Source of the DNA: Flavobacterium aquidurense
GTDB taxonomy: Bacteria > Bacteroidota > Bacteroidia > Flavobacteriales > Flavobacteriaceae
NCBI GenBank assembly: GCA_900107365.1
Contig: FNPS01000002.1
Location: forward strand, 558,001 to 622,000
Reading direction: 5' to 3'
DNA: 64,000 nucleotides
Positions 43,563 through 51,863 of the stretch are shown one piece after another. Under the pieces are notes generated by a model. The model was not told the origin of the DNA, made no database searches, and was given only the letters and a program-made list of their open reading frames with translations. The translations under genes were made by a program, and so were the position numbers. Position 1 is the stretch's first letter, and each line of letters opens with the position of its first letter.

Positions 43563-44669
43563 TTAATTACTATTCCTTTTAGTAATATCCGCAAAATGCT
43601 TCGCATATTGCTCTACAATAATTTCCCAATCGTAAATATTTTCTATTTTAATTCGGTTTTCAAGTAACATGGATTGAAAACGAATATTATTATATTCTAC
43701 ATCTAACAAATGTTTTGTAACATCATCTGCCCCTTTAAAATAAATTGCATCATTACCTAGAATATATCTATTGAAATCATTATCATTGGCAGAGATCAAA
43801 CTGTTTGAAGCCATTGCTTCTAATAAAGATGGATTAGTTCCTCCAACGGTATGACCATGAAAGTAAATATTAGAATAATAACGTAAATTATTTAATATCT
43901 CAATATTGTAAATTCCGCCAATAAAGTTAATTTGGGAAGAAGCAGAAAACTTGTTTTTTAAATAATTACCATATGCCGTATCGTTATTACCAACCACCAA
44001 AAAAGGACGAGAAAGATTTGCTTTAGCAACCCCATCTAAAATAATCTCTATACTATTTTCAGGCTCTAATCTGGCAATCAACATATCATAATTGTGAGGT
44101 TGTAAATTATATTTAGATAAAACCTCTACATTATTCTTTTCAAAAAGAGTTGCGCCATAGGCTATATAAGTAGAATCTGCTTTGTATGTTTCTTTAAGAT
44201 AATTTTGAATTCCTATAGAATCTGAAATCAAATGATCACTGTATTTTACACCTAATGATTCAGCATACTTCAAAAACTTTTTTACTTTTTCAGAATACTT
44301 AGTTCTTTTCCATTCCAAACCATCCATATTTGTAGTTACTACAGCTTTTTTTGGCATCAACCAACCCCAGATAGAACTACTGGTATATCCTAATTGTAAA
44401 ACAATATCACAATTGCGTTTTCTAACATCTAAAATACAATTCAAATCATAAATAAATTGACCAGCAGTCCCCAATTTATGTTCAGGATCGTAGCAATGTA
44501 GAATTTGCACACCATTCCATACTTTTTCCTGATAAGGATGATTATGCGAATTGTAAACGATGACTTCGAATCCTCTTTTTAACAATCCTAAAGCAAGATA
44601 TTCTGCACATTGTTCAAAACCACCATAATGATTAGGAATTCCTCTTGTTCCTAATATTGCTATTTTCAT
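43563..44669 (-). CDS. DUF1972 family-1 glycosyltransferase
   Basis: A 368-residue cytosolic GT with the DUF1972 N-terminal Rossmann half (MKIAILGTRGIPNHYGGFEQ, CAEYLALGLLKRGFEVIVYN) and a GT4-like C-terminal half with MLIARLEPENSIEIILDGVA and FHGHTVGGTNPSLLEAMASN. It resembles rhamnosyltransferases that act on the first lipid-linked sugar (Cps2T-like). It ends a base before the ATG of the initiating transferase gene, so translation is coupled. A truncated copy of its first 35 codons lies at 46024-46167, beyond the beta-helix gene. Confidence 0.92.
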   Translation of the reverse strand: MKIAILGTRGIPNHYGGFEQCAEYLALGLLKRGFEVIVYNSHNHPYQEKVWNGVQILHCYDPEHKLGTAGQFIYDLNCILDVRKRNCDIVLQLGYTSSSIWGWLMPKKAVVTTNMDGLEWKRTKYSEKVKKFLKYAESLGVKYSDHLISDSIGIQNYLKETYKADSTYIAYGATLFEKNNVEVLSKYNLQPHNYDMLIARLEPENSIEIILDGVAKANLSRPFLVVGNNDTAYGNYLKNKFSASSQINFIGGIYNIEILNNLRYYSNIYFHGHTVGGTNPSLLEAMASNSLISANDNDFNRYILGNDAIYFKGADDVTKHLLDVEYNNIRFQSMLLENRIKIENIYDWEIIVEQYAKHFADITKRNSN

Positions 44670-44695
44670 CTATATAAATTATTAAAGTTTGAGAA

Positions 44696-45919
44696 CTACT
44701 CTTTTGAAACGTTCGACTTGAAGTCACTTATACTCTTAATTTCTCCATTATTATAATAAATAAACTTATCGTTATTGCCATAATAGGAATTATTATCTAA
44801 AGACAAACAATTATTTTTATTAAAATCTACTGGTAATCTTAAAGAGGCTGTTCTACCATTTGTAAAACTATTATCATTTATTTCAACATCTGATTTACCA
44901 AGTAGTGGAAAATAAACTAATACATGAACCCCTGCACTAGTATCTGGTCTTACGTCATGCGACCACCCATAACCAGCATAAATGGATTTATTATTGGAAA
45001 AAGAACATTTTTTAAATCCATCAAGGCAATGCTCCTGCCAGAACTCTATTGCCTGTTCACAGTAAGAAATACTGTTGTTCCTAAAAATAATATTAGAAAA
45101 CACTTTTGAAGGACTTCTGCCCTGTGCAGTAAATCCTGCATCATAAACATTTTTAATAGAACAATATTCAACATAGCAATTAGCGGCACTTTCCCAAAAT
45201 TCAATTCCATTACCATACCTAATGAAACCATTACCAAATCCTTTAAGATAAGCACCTCCAATATTCTTAATATCGAGATTTTTAATTCTTACATTTCTCA
45301 CATTTACTCCTTGAACACCATGACTACCACCCCCTTCAACTCTTAGATTCGATATTGTCAAGTTATTACTTAAAGTTATAATATTTCCGTTGCAGGCAAA
45401 ATATATTTTGTTGTTGGGCTTCAGTGATGCATAAATATATAAGATCCCTTTCTCATCAAAAAAATCACCATCTTTTTTTAACAAATTTAACGCTTTACAC
45501 TTATTACCATAAATTTCTCCCTTAATCATTAGGAATCCAACATTTTCATTTTGATCGGATTTCAACCCTCCTAACAAATTACTATTTATATCTACTTGCC
45601 AAACATTTTGAAAATTAGTTGGGAAAATCATATTTGGAGATATGATGCGATATCCACTTATCAAAGGTTTAATACCTTTTCCATAAGACGATATTGTTGT
45701 TGGTAAACTGTCTTCAATTTTTATTTTAGGAATATTTAGATAAAATGTATCACTGGCATGAAATAAATAAGTATTCCCTTGCTGAAAATCTTTAAGGGTT
45801 TTCCATGGGCTTTTAACGGATGTCCCCGTATTTTGATCATTGCCAGATTGAGAAATAAAATAAATCTTTTGTGAGTATCCATTTAATATAAATATCAGCA
45901 AAAGAAAAAAACTTTTCAT
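44696..45919 (-). CDS. Right-handed parallel beta-helix protein
   Basis: A 407-residue exported protein with a signal peptide (MKSFFLLLIFILNGYSQ, cleaved after about residue 17). The N-terminal region has YFISQSGNDQNTGTSVKSPW, as found in polysaccharide-acting parallel beta-helix proteins. From about residue 185 to 360 repeating NxxI/NxS patterns (NNLTISNLRVEGGGSHGVQG, VNVRNVRIKNLDIKNIG, FSNIIFRNNSISYCEQAIEF) indicate right-handed beta-helix coils. It may be a lyase, epimerase or surface glycan-binding protein acting on the capsule, but no catalytic set was certain. I start at 45919 rather than 45943 because of the signal sequence. It sits between the GT and a GT fragment. Confidence 0.82.
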   Translation of the reverse strand: MKSFFLLLIFILNGYSQKIYFISQSGNDQNTGTSVKSPWKTLKDFQQGNTYLFHASDTFYLNIPKIKIEDSLPTTISSYGKGIKPLISGYRIISPNMIFPTNFQNVWQVDINSNLLGGLKSDQNENVGFLMIKGEIYGNKCKALNLLKKDGDFFDEKGILYIYASLKPNNKIYFACNGNIITLSNNLTISNLRVEGGGSHGVQGVNVRNVRIKNLDIKNIGGAYLKGFGNGFIRYGNGIEFWESAANCYVEYCSIKNVYDAGFTAQGRSPSKVFSNIIFRNNSISYCEQAIEFWQEHCLDGFKKCSFSNNKSIYAGYGWSHDVRPDTSAGVHVLVYFPLLGKSDVEINDNSFTNGRTASLRLPVDFNKNNCLSLDNNSYYGNNDKFIYYNNGEIKSISDFKSNVSKE

Positions 45920-46023
45920 AAATAAATATCTACAATACAACATATCAAAACCATAAAGAAGAAAATTTGATAAAGATTAATACTCCAAGCTCAATGCATA
46001 GTTTATTGAAGCGCATTAATACA

Positions 46024-46167
46024 TTAAAAATTCTTATTTTCCCCTATTGTTATATGAATTATTTCAAATCCCCTGTTCATTAATCCTAAAGCGAGATACT
46101 CGGCACATTGCTCGAAACCTCCGTAATAATTTGTTATACTACGAGTACCCAATATTGCTTTTTTTAT
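46024..46167 (-). pseudogene. Truncated DUF1972 glycosyltransferase remnant
   Basis: On the minus strand this reads KKAILGTRSITNYYGGFEQC then AEYLALGLMNRGFEI and runs to a TAA at 46024. The first 35 residues match the start of the intact GT at 43563-44669, after which similarity stops. The start codon seems to have changed (ATA at 46165-46167 where ATG is expected). It shows that a related GT once stood here, cut off by recombination that brought in the beta-helix gene. Confidence 0.85.
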
Positions 46168-46209
46168 TGCTTTTTTTTTAAATTAAAATTGGCTAAAATT
46201 TAGCGATAT

Positions 46210-47463
46210 TTATTTAAGTTTATTTACTATTCGTGGAATCAATTTATCAGAATTGCCATTTATTATATCTTGTTCGGTAAATTTTAAAAATAAAATTTCG
46301 CCATAATACGGTCTTGATCTATCATAAACAACACAAATTTCTCCTTCATTATTTTGTGTAACGTCTGGATATGACACCTCTCTACTATCTAACAATAATT
46401 TATATTTCCATGTAATTCCATTATCCACGGATAAAAAAGCTGTCAATTTGTTTCTAGTTAAACTATTATTCAGAACAAATAAAAGATTACCCGATTTTAA
46501 TTTTCCAAAGAAGAATCTACTAGAAGTAGTTGGTCCAAGATCGTTAAATTTAACAGGAGTTTCCCATTTTTGACCTCCATCGAAGCTTTTTGTACTATAA
46601 ATTCCATCTGAAGTTCTTAACATACATATGAGATAATTTTCGTCTACGGAAACTATCATGTGTTCATCATAAGATCTTATTGAATTATTAAGGTTTATTT
46701 TAGAAAAAGAAGATGGAACTACAAGCTCATCTATTCCATCATAATATCCATTATAAATGTATGCTCCATTATAATCCTTGGACAATATATAATTACCTTT
46801 TACATCAAACACCCCAAGATTCCATGCAGAAACAGGAAAAATCATTTTAGAACTATCATCACCCAAAGGTGTAGGTTTTACGTTCATTACACCATTGAAG
46901 AGCCTAACGGGTTTAGTAATTTTAATTTCATTATTTGCATCTTTAATTTTTACTTTCCAGAGACCACCCGCACCATAATCCCAAACCCCCAATGTCTTTG
47001 TCCATGATAAATTAAGATTATTAAATTTGTCATTCCACAATGAAGGATCTATCATTCTTAAAGATTCATCAGAAGGAACTATTCGTAATCTATTTGGAGT
47101 CCAAGTTTGTCCCATATCATCACTTGTTGAAAGCACAATATAGTTTCCTGGTAATTCTCCTGTTTCTCCTGCATACCATGCAACAAATATTTTATCATCT
47201 TTAATTCCTATGGTTGGACATCCCTGCCATCCTCTTGTCTTACCATTTGGATTTTGCATTTCATTATATTGAAATAGAGTTTTAGACTCATCATCATTAT
47301 TAAGTACTGAATAATAATTAGGTCCGCTAGTAGAATCTATTGGTTTTGATGAAAAGCTAATTGCATTTTTATTTGGCACCGAAGACATTTCATCACAGGA
47401 TGAAAAAAAAATTAAAATAGCAAATTGTAAAAAAAATATCTTTGAATAAAATTTAGTAATCAT
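46210..47463 (-). CDS. Sialidase-like BNR-repeat lipoprotein
   Basis: A 417-residue lipoprotein (FFSSC, Cys23). It carries at least three Asp-box (BNR) motifs of the S-x-D-x-G-x-T-W kind: STSDDMGQTWTPNRL, TKSFDGGQKWETPV and FLSVDNGITWKYKL. These mark a six-bladed beta-propeller as in exo-sialidases and related glycoside hydrolases. The N-terminal GCPTIGIKDDKIFVAWYAGE fits sialidase family first-blade sequences. Catalytic residues were not fully traced, so hydrolase activity is an inference. It is the only likely exported hydrolase in the middle of the capsule operon, next to glycan-polymerising genes. Confidence 0.82.
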   Translation of the reverse strand: MITKFYSKIFFLQFAILIFFSSCDEMSSVPNKNAISFSSKPIDSTSGPNYYSVLNNDDESKTLFQYNEMQNPNGKTRGWQGCPTIGIKDDKIFVAWYAGETGELPGNYIVLSTSDDMGQTWTPNRLRIVPSDESLRMIDPSLWNDKFNNLNLSWTKTLGVWDYGAGGLWKVKIKDANNEIKITKPVRLFNGVMNVKPTPLGDDSSKMIFPVSAWNLGVFDVKGNYILSKDYNGAYIYNGYYDGIDELVVPSSFSKINLNNSIRSYDEHMIVSVDENYLICMLRTSDGIYSTKSFDGGQKWETPVKFNDLGPTTSSRFFFGKLKSGNLLFVLNNSLTRNKLTAFLSVDNGITWKYKLLLDSREVSYPDVTQNNEGEICVVYDRSRPYYGEILFLKFTEQDIINGNSDKLIPRIVNKLK

Positions 47464-47501
47464 CTTCCTTTTATTTATAAATTAAAAAAATAGTTTATAT
47501 A

Positions 47502-48725
47502 TTATTTCTCAAGCAAATCAGTATATATTTTTATTAAGCCTTCATAGTGTTTCCCTGGTGAAAAATGTTCTTCAGCAAATTTTCTTGAAGCTACTGATAA
47601 TGTTAAATAATCTTCGTCACTCAATTGATTAGCTTTTAGAATACTTAGCTTAAGCTCTTCCTCTGATCCGTGAGAAAAAAGAAATCCTGAAGTATTTTCT
47701 ATCACTATTTCTGGTATTCCACCAATATTTGCACCTATAACGGGTTTTCCTAAGGTTAAAGCTTCAATTACAGCCATCGGATTATTTTCATACCATTCAG
47801 ATGGAGTTACTACAAATGATGCATTTAAAATGACATTTTGCAACTCTTCTCCTTTTAGGAAACCTAAAAACTCTACATTATTTGTAGCCTCTAATATTAA
47901 TGATTCCATTTCTTCCCCAGTCCCTGCAATTTTTAATTGAATGTTAGGTAATTTAGCAAATGCCTGTATTAATGTTTTTAGTCCCTTTTCTTTTGATAGT
48001 CTTCCAGCATATAAAAAATAATCGCCTTTTTTATTATTAGCAATTTTACTGTTTAATAAAGGATCGAAGTTATATAAATGTGAAGTAATGTGTTGTAACT
48101 CTCGATTGTATTTATTGTGAATAGTTGCCGAAAATTTGCTTACAAATATTAAACGATCGAACATTTTATGAATAGGATAAAATGTGTCGCGATAATACGC
48201 TTCCAATGCAAATACAGTACTGAACAATCTGCTTCCCTTAACACATTTATTTACAATTCCTTGATAATGCTTTTTCCCCTCACATTTTTCACAAACTTCA
48301 TTTTTATTATTTAGAAAGAGATAAGCCGAACAAACAAACTTGTAATCATGTACAGATACAACAATTGGTACTTTATATTCCTTCAATACTTTTAATATTG
48401 AAGAAGTAAGGCTTCCATAAAAAATATGTAAATGCGCGATATCAGGTCTTTCAATTTCAATTAATTCTTTTAATCTTTCCGCGGCATCTCTATTATAAAA
48501 AAAAGATGGTATGTTAGACATTTTTTGAATTAATGACTGCTTTGTAAAATCATTATTTGATGCAAAGAAATTAGATTCAGAACATAATTCGTTTTCGCTG
48601 AAATCCATAGCAAAATGAATAACCTGATGTCCATATTCTCTGAGCAAATTGGCTGTATTAAAATAAACACTGTCTGAACCACCTCTGATATAGTGATATT
48701 TGTTAATTTGAAGTATTTTAAGCAT
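47502..48725 (-). CDS. Glycosyltransferase family 4
   Basis: A 407-residue cytosolic GT4. The donor and acceptor parts have YHYIRGGSDSVYFNTANLLR, LYAGRLSKEKGLKTLIQAF and the E-x7-E type SEWYENNPMAVIEALTLGKP then VIGANIGGIPEIV. An insertion with cysteines (CEKCEGKKHY, NKCVKGSR) is typical of a GT4 subgroup. It transfers a sugar to the lipid-linked repeat unit. Its ATG overlaps the end of the polymerase gene upstream by eight bases, so they are co-translated. Confidence 0.93.
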   Translation of the reverse strand: MLKILQINKYHYIRGGSDSVYFNTANLLREYGHQVIHFAMDFSENELCSESNFFASNNDFTKQSLIQKMSNIPSFFYNRDAAERLKELIEIERPDIAHLHIFYGSLTSSILKVLKEYKVPIVVSVHDYKFVCSAYLFLNNKNEVCEKCEGKKHYQGIVNKCVKGSRLFSTVFALEAYYRDTFYPIHKMFDRLIFVSKFSATIHNKYNRELQHITSHLYNFDPLLNSKIANNKKGDYFLYAGRLSKEKGLKTLIQAFAKLPNIQLKIAGTGEEMESLILEATNNVEFLGFLKGEELQNVILNASFVVTPSEWYENNPMAVIEALTLGKPVIGANIGGIPEIVIENTSGFLFSHGSEEELKLSILKANQLSDEDYLTLSVASRKFAEEHFSPGKHYEGLIKIYTDLLEK

Positions 48726-49848
48726 TCTTTATACTATTATTTTGAGCAAGTCTATGTAAAACAATTAAAGTTAATGGCGAATATGTAAAAAAACCATTTG
48801 TAAAGATTAAAATTAAAAAAAGAAGAACTGAAATAATGTCTCTATATGTTGTTAAGTATTTATAAAAGGAATATACATATATACATAAACCGAAGATTCC
48901 CAATGAAAATAAGATATCTAAGATATCATTATGCATCCATATTGCCACTCCAATTTTTTTATTATTAAACTCATATGATGATCTAGGGCCTCTTCCAATA
49001 ATATTGTTAAAGGAAAATCCATCACCTTTAACTTCTTCAAACATGTTAAACCAAATTATACTTCTACTTGCGGTATATTCATCCTGACCTTGTTTATTAG
49101 TGTTGAATGTATTTGAAATCAAAGTATCAATTTTTTCAAAAGATTTATTATTTACAGAACCTATAATTATATATAGAATTACAAAAGAAAATAGAATCTT
49201 TATAGTAACACTTGCCATTCTTCCGGTATTAATAGTACGAAAGTAAGATAATAACGAAATTAATATTGCTAAAAATCCCGATCTAACACCAACATATATA
49301 CCTGCTAGACCGATAAAAACAGAAATTATGAACTTTTTTTTACTTATAAAATAATAAAGTAAAAATGCACAATAATAAGAAAATTGATGTGGTATTATAA
49401 ATCCAACTAAATAAAATCGATCTTCATAAAATCTTTCAGATGAATATAAATAATATAAAGATATTAAGCAAATCGAAAAACATATCAATATTTTCTCTTG
49501 CTTTTTAGATAATTTTTCAATTTGACAGTTGGTAAAAAACAGAAGTAAACTACACGTGATTATGATATTAATCATATAGCTCGCATTGTTTGCAAAAGAG
49601 TTTTTAAAGAAAATTGAATAATAAACAAATACTAGTAAAAGAAATAATTGTCTTTTATCAAATTTACTTTTGTAAATAATTGAAATAAATACAATAATAT
49701 TTACATATGGTATAAAGCTATTTTCTACTGTGTATGTTAAAACATCTTTCGCTCCAGATAAATAAAATTCCAAAAATTGAATTATTGGAATAATCATTAT
49801 AAACAGCAATAATTCTGAACTTCTAAGGAATGGTTTAGGGTGCTTCAT
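48718..49848 (-). CDS. Wzy-like polysaccharide polymerase
   Basis: A 376-residue polytopic inner-membrane protein with about 10 helices and no close sequence signature, as is typical for Wzy polymerases and O-antigen ligase-like proteins. A large loop near residues 225-300 has YTASRSIIWFNMFEEVKGDG and IIGRGPRSSYEFNNK, and HN after WMHNDILD, the pattern seen in the periplasmic loop of these enzymes. It would polymerise the capsule repeat units after flipping. It overlaps the GT4 gene by eight bases and the GT2 gene by a TAATG junction. Confidence 0.85.
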   Translation of the reverse strand: MKHPKPFLRSSELLLFIMIIPIIQFLEFYLSGAKDVLTYTVENSFIPYVNIIVFISIIYKSKFDKRQLFLLLVFVYYSIFFKNSFANNASYMINIIITCSLLLFFTNCQIEKLSKKQEKILICFSICLISLYYLYSSERFYEDRFYLVGFIIPHQFSYYCAFLLYYFISKKKFIISVFIGLAGIYVGVRSGFLAILISLLSYFRTINTGRMASVTIKILFSFVILYIIIGSVNNKSFEKIDTLISNTFNTNKQGQDEYTASRSIIWFNMFEEVKGDGFSFNNIIGRGPRSSYEFNNKKIGVAIWMHNDILDILFSLGIFGLCIYVYSFYKYLTTYRDIISVLLFLILIFTNGFFTYSPLTLIVLHRLAQNNSIKNA

Positions 49849-50807
49849 TATTGAATATTACTGATGAACAATCTTTTATATTTTATTCTTAAAATCATTT
49901 GAGATATTTGAAGTTCAGGAGAAAACAAAACTGACAATATTCTGAAAAATAAGGCTACAAGTCTAAATCTATGTTTATACTTAAGATATTTCATGTGAAA
50001 AGAAGATGATAATTTATACATAAATAAAGAAAATGACGAAACCGTTATTACTTTCTTATAACTCTTCTCAGAATAACTGTCTATGTTGTCATTTATAGCT
50101 CTTTCTTCAGATAATTTTTTAATGTAAAGTCTTGATTTATGTTGAATCAAACCCGAAGCAGTAATAGTATTTCCCTTTCTAATTCGTTGTAGATATAATG
50201 ACGATTGTAAATTTGATAATTTAAATCCATTATCAATACATCTTAAAATAAAATCATAATCTTCAACAGTCGGAATTCTATACTTAACTAATTTATTATA
50301 TACATTTTTTTTAGCTAGCCAAATGTGAAGTACAGGAGATACATATTTACTAGCTCGTAAAATTTCTTCATGATTTTGCAAATACTTCTCTTCTTGTATT
50401 ACCTCCCCATCTTCATTTATCATGACAACATTAAGTCCAACCAAATCAATTTCTGGATTGTTCAACAAAAAATCGTATTGTTTTTCAATCCTTTCAGGCA
50501 AACTGACATCATCACCATCCATTCGTGCAAAATACTCACCACTTGCTTTTGAAATGGCAAAATTAAGACTCTCTACTATTTTTTTGTTCTCAGTATTTCT
50601 AAAAAGTTTTATTCTTTTATCAATTGAGGCTAGATTTAATAAAATTGAATATGTACTGTCTGTGGAACAATCATCAACAATAATTATTTCCAAATTTTTA
50701 TATGTCTGATCCATTATACTTCTAATGGCCTCTTCAACAAAATTTTCTACATTAAATGTTGGTATTAATACTGAAATTAATGGCTCAGGATTACAAGATG
50801 ATAACAT
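49848..50807 (-). CDS. Glycosyltransferase family 2
   Basis: A 319-residue GT2 enzyme. The GT-A domain reads LISVLIPTFNVENFVEEAIR, NLEIIIVDDCSTDST and FARMDGDDVSLPERIEKQ, where the DxD motif binds the metal and nucleotide sugar. The C-terminal part has two amphipathic or hydrophobic stretches near 255-300, which likely lie along the inner membrane. It adds one sugar to the lipid-linked repeat unit. Its stop shares bases with the polymerase ATG (TAATG). Confidence 0.93.
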   Translation of the reverse strand: MLSSCNPEPLISVLIPTFNVENFVEEAIRSIMDQTYKNLEIIIVDDCSTDSTYSILLNLASIDKRIKLFRNTENKKIVESLNFAISKASGEYFARMDGDDVSLPERIEKQYDFLLNNPEIDLVGLNVVMINEDGEVIQEEKYLQNHEEILRASKYVSPVLHIWLAKKNVYNKLVKYRIPTVEDYDFILRCIDNGFKLSNLQSSLYLQRIRKGNTITASGLIQHKSRLYIKKLSEERAINDNIDSYSEKSYKKVITVSSFSLFMYKLSSSFHMKYLKYKHRFRLVALFFRILSVLFSPELQISQMILRIKYKRLFISNIQ

Positions 50808-50833
50808 TCCTAATTTATTTTTAGCTTAAAGTA

Positions 50834-51853
50834 TTAATTATTTGTTCTTTGAACAAATTCTTCTATATTAAAATCGTTGAATTTGGTGTAATTCTTATAC
50901 TTTAAATCATCTTTCCACAGATAAGCAAATGAAAAAGCCTCATGTCCAAATGATTTTGCATAAAAAAGTAGAGAAGTTGTAAAACCATAAACTTTTAGAT
51001 TCTTTGAACATAAAAACACTTTTTCCATAACTATATCATCTGCAATTAATTTAACATTTGTGTATTTTTCTAATATAGTAATTACATGCTTCCTATTCTC
51101 TGCATTTTGATATGGATGAAATTTTAAATAAACTTCTTCGCTATTCAGTTTTTTAGCTAACAATTCTATACTATCAAAAAAAAGAGAACTGCTCAAATTG
51201 TCTTGCTCAATTATACTTTCTAATAATAAAACACTTACATTGTCAGGTATTTGTTTTGATACTGCTGTTTTTTCTTGATGTATACTTATAATTCGTTTTT
51301 CATAACCAATGACATTCTGAAAACTTTTAGGTGATATCCCATAAAACACTGGTAATAATTTTTTATCAAAATATTTTAATTCACTATTAGAACTAACCCT
51401 AAAATATCTATTCTGCCCCCATAAACCTGATTTATTAAATATCAAAGCTATAAGTCTTTTTTTAATATTTACTGGAGGATTATAAAGACGATAGGACAAG
51501 CAATTAGAACCTTCCTCCATTATATTTATTTTAGTGCATTTTTTATTACTACCTAATATTTGAAAAAGAGGATGAGCAATATGCGGTAAATAAATTTGAT
51601 ATAAACCAATATTCGCATTAAGCAATTTCTCATCAACTTTCTTAATCAACTGCCATTTTAAAAAAAAATTCGAATAATTTGTATTATTTAATAATTCAAA
51701 TTCGGCATTTAAATTTATTTGATCCGTAAAATCAATTTTATAATTCCTTGTAGATATAAAAAATATTTCTTCATTTTTTAATGAAAGGGATTCTATTATA
51801 CTTTGTGCTACAATGTATGTAATGTGAGTATGTACCAAAAAAATATGCTTCAT
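50834..51853 (-). CDS. Sialyltransferase-like glycosyltransferase (GT-B)
   Basis: A 339-residue protein with the short motifs known from bacterial sialyl- and polysialyltransferases of families GT38, GT52 and GT80: a D/E-D/E-G type motif EEG at 113-115 (NIMEEGSNCLS), the HP motif at 246-247 (LKFHPYQ), and a Ser/Thr motif GFTTS at 290-294. The N-terminus HIFLVHTHITYIVAQSIIE fits their first Rossmann strand. These families use CMP-activated acid sugars, which fits a CMP-sugar synthetase three genes upstream. Overall identity to a named family is not certain. A run of nine T lies in its coding strand near residue 63. Confidence 0.65.
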   Translation of the reverse strand: MKHIFLVHTHITYIVAQSIIESLSLKNEEIFFISTRNYKIDFTDQINLNAEFELLNNTNYSNFFLKWQLIKKVDEKLLNANIGLYQIYLPHIAHPLFQILGSNKKCTKINIMEEGSNCLSYRLYNPPVNIKKRLIALIFNKSGLWGQNRYFRVSSNSELKYFDKKLLPVFYGISPKSFQNVIGYEKRIISIHQEKTAVSKQIPDNVSVLLLESIIEQDNLSSSLFFDSIELLAKKLNSEEVYLKFHPYQNAENRKHVITILEKYTNVKLIADDIVMEKVFLCSKNLKVYGFTTSLLFYAKSFGHEAFSFAYLWKDDLKYKNYTKFNDFNIEEFVQRTNN

Positions 51854-51863
51854 CCAAAAACAA

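Noticed and set aside
43562..43606. Longer N-terminus for the initiating sugar transferase
   Set aside because: It would overlap the upstream GT gene by 44 bases; the ATG at 43561 follows that gene's stop directly.
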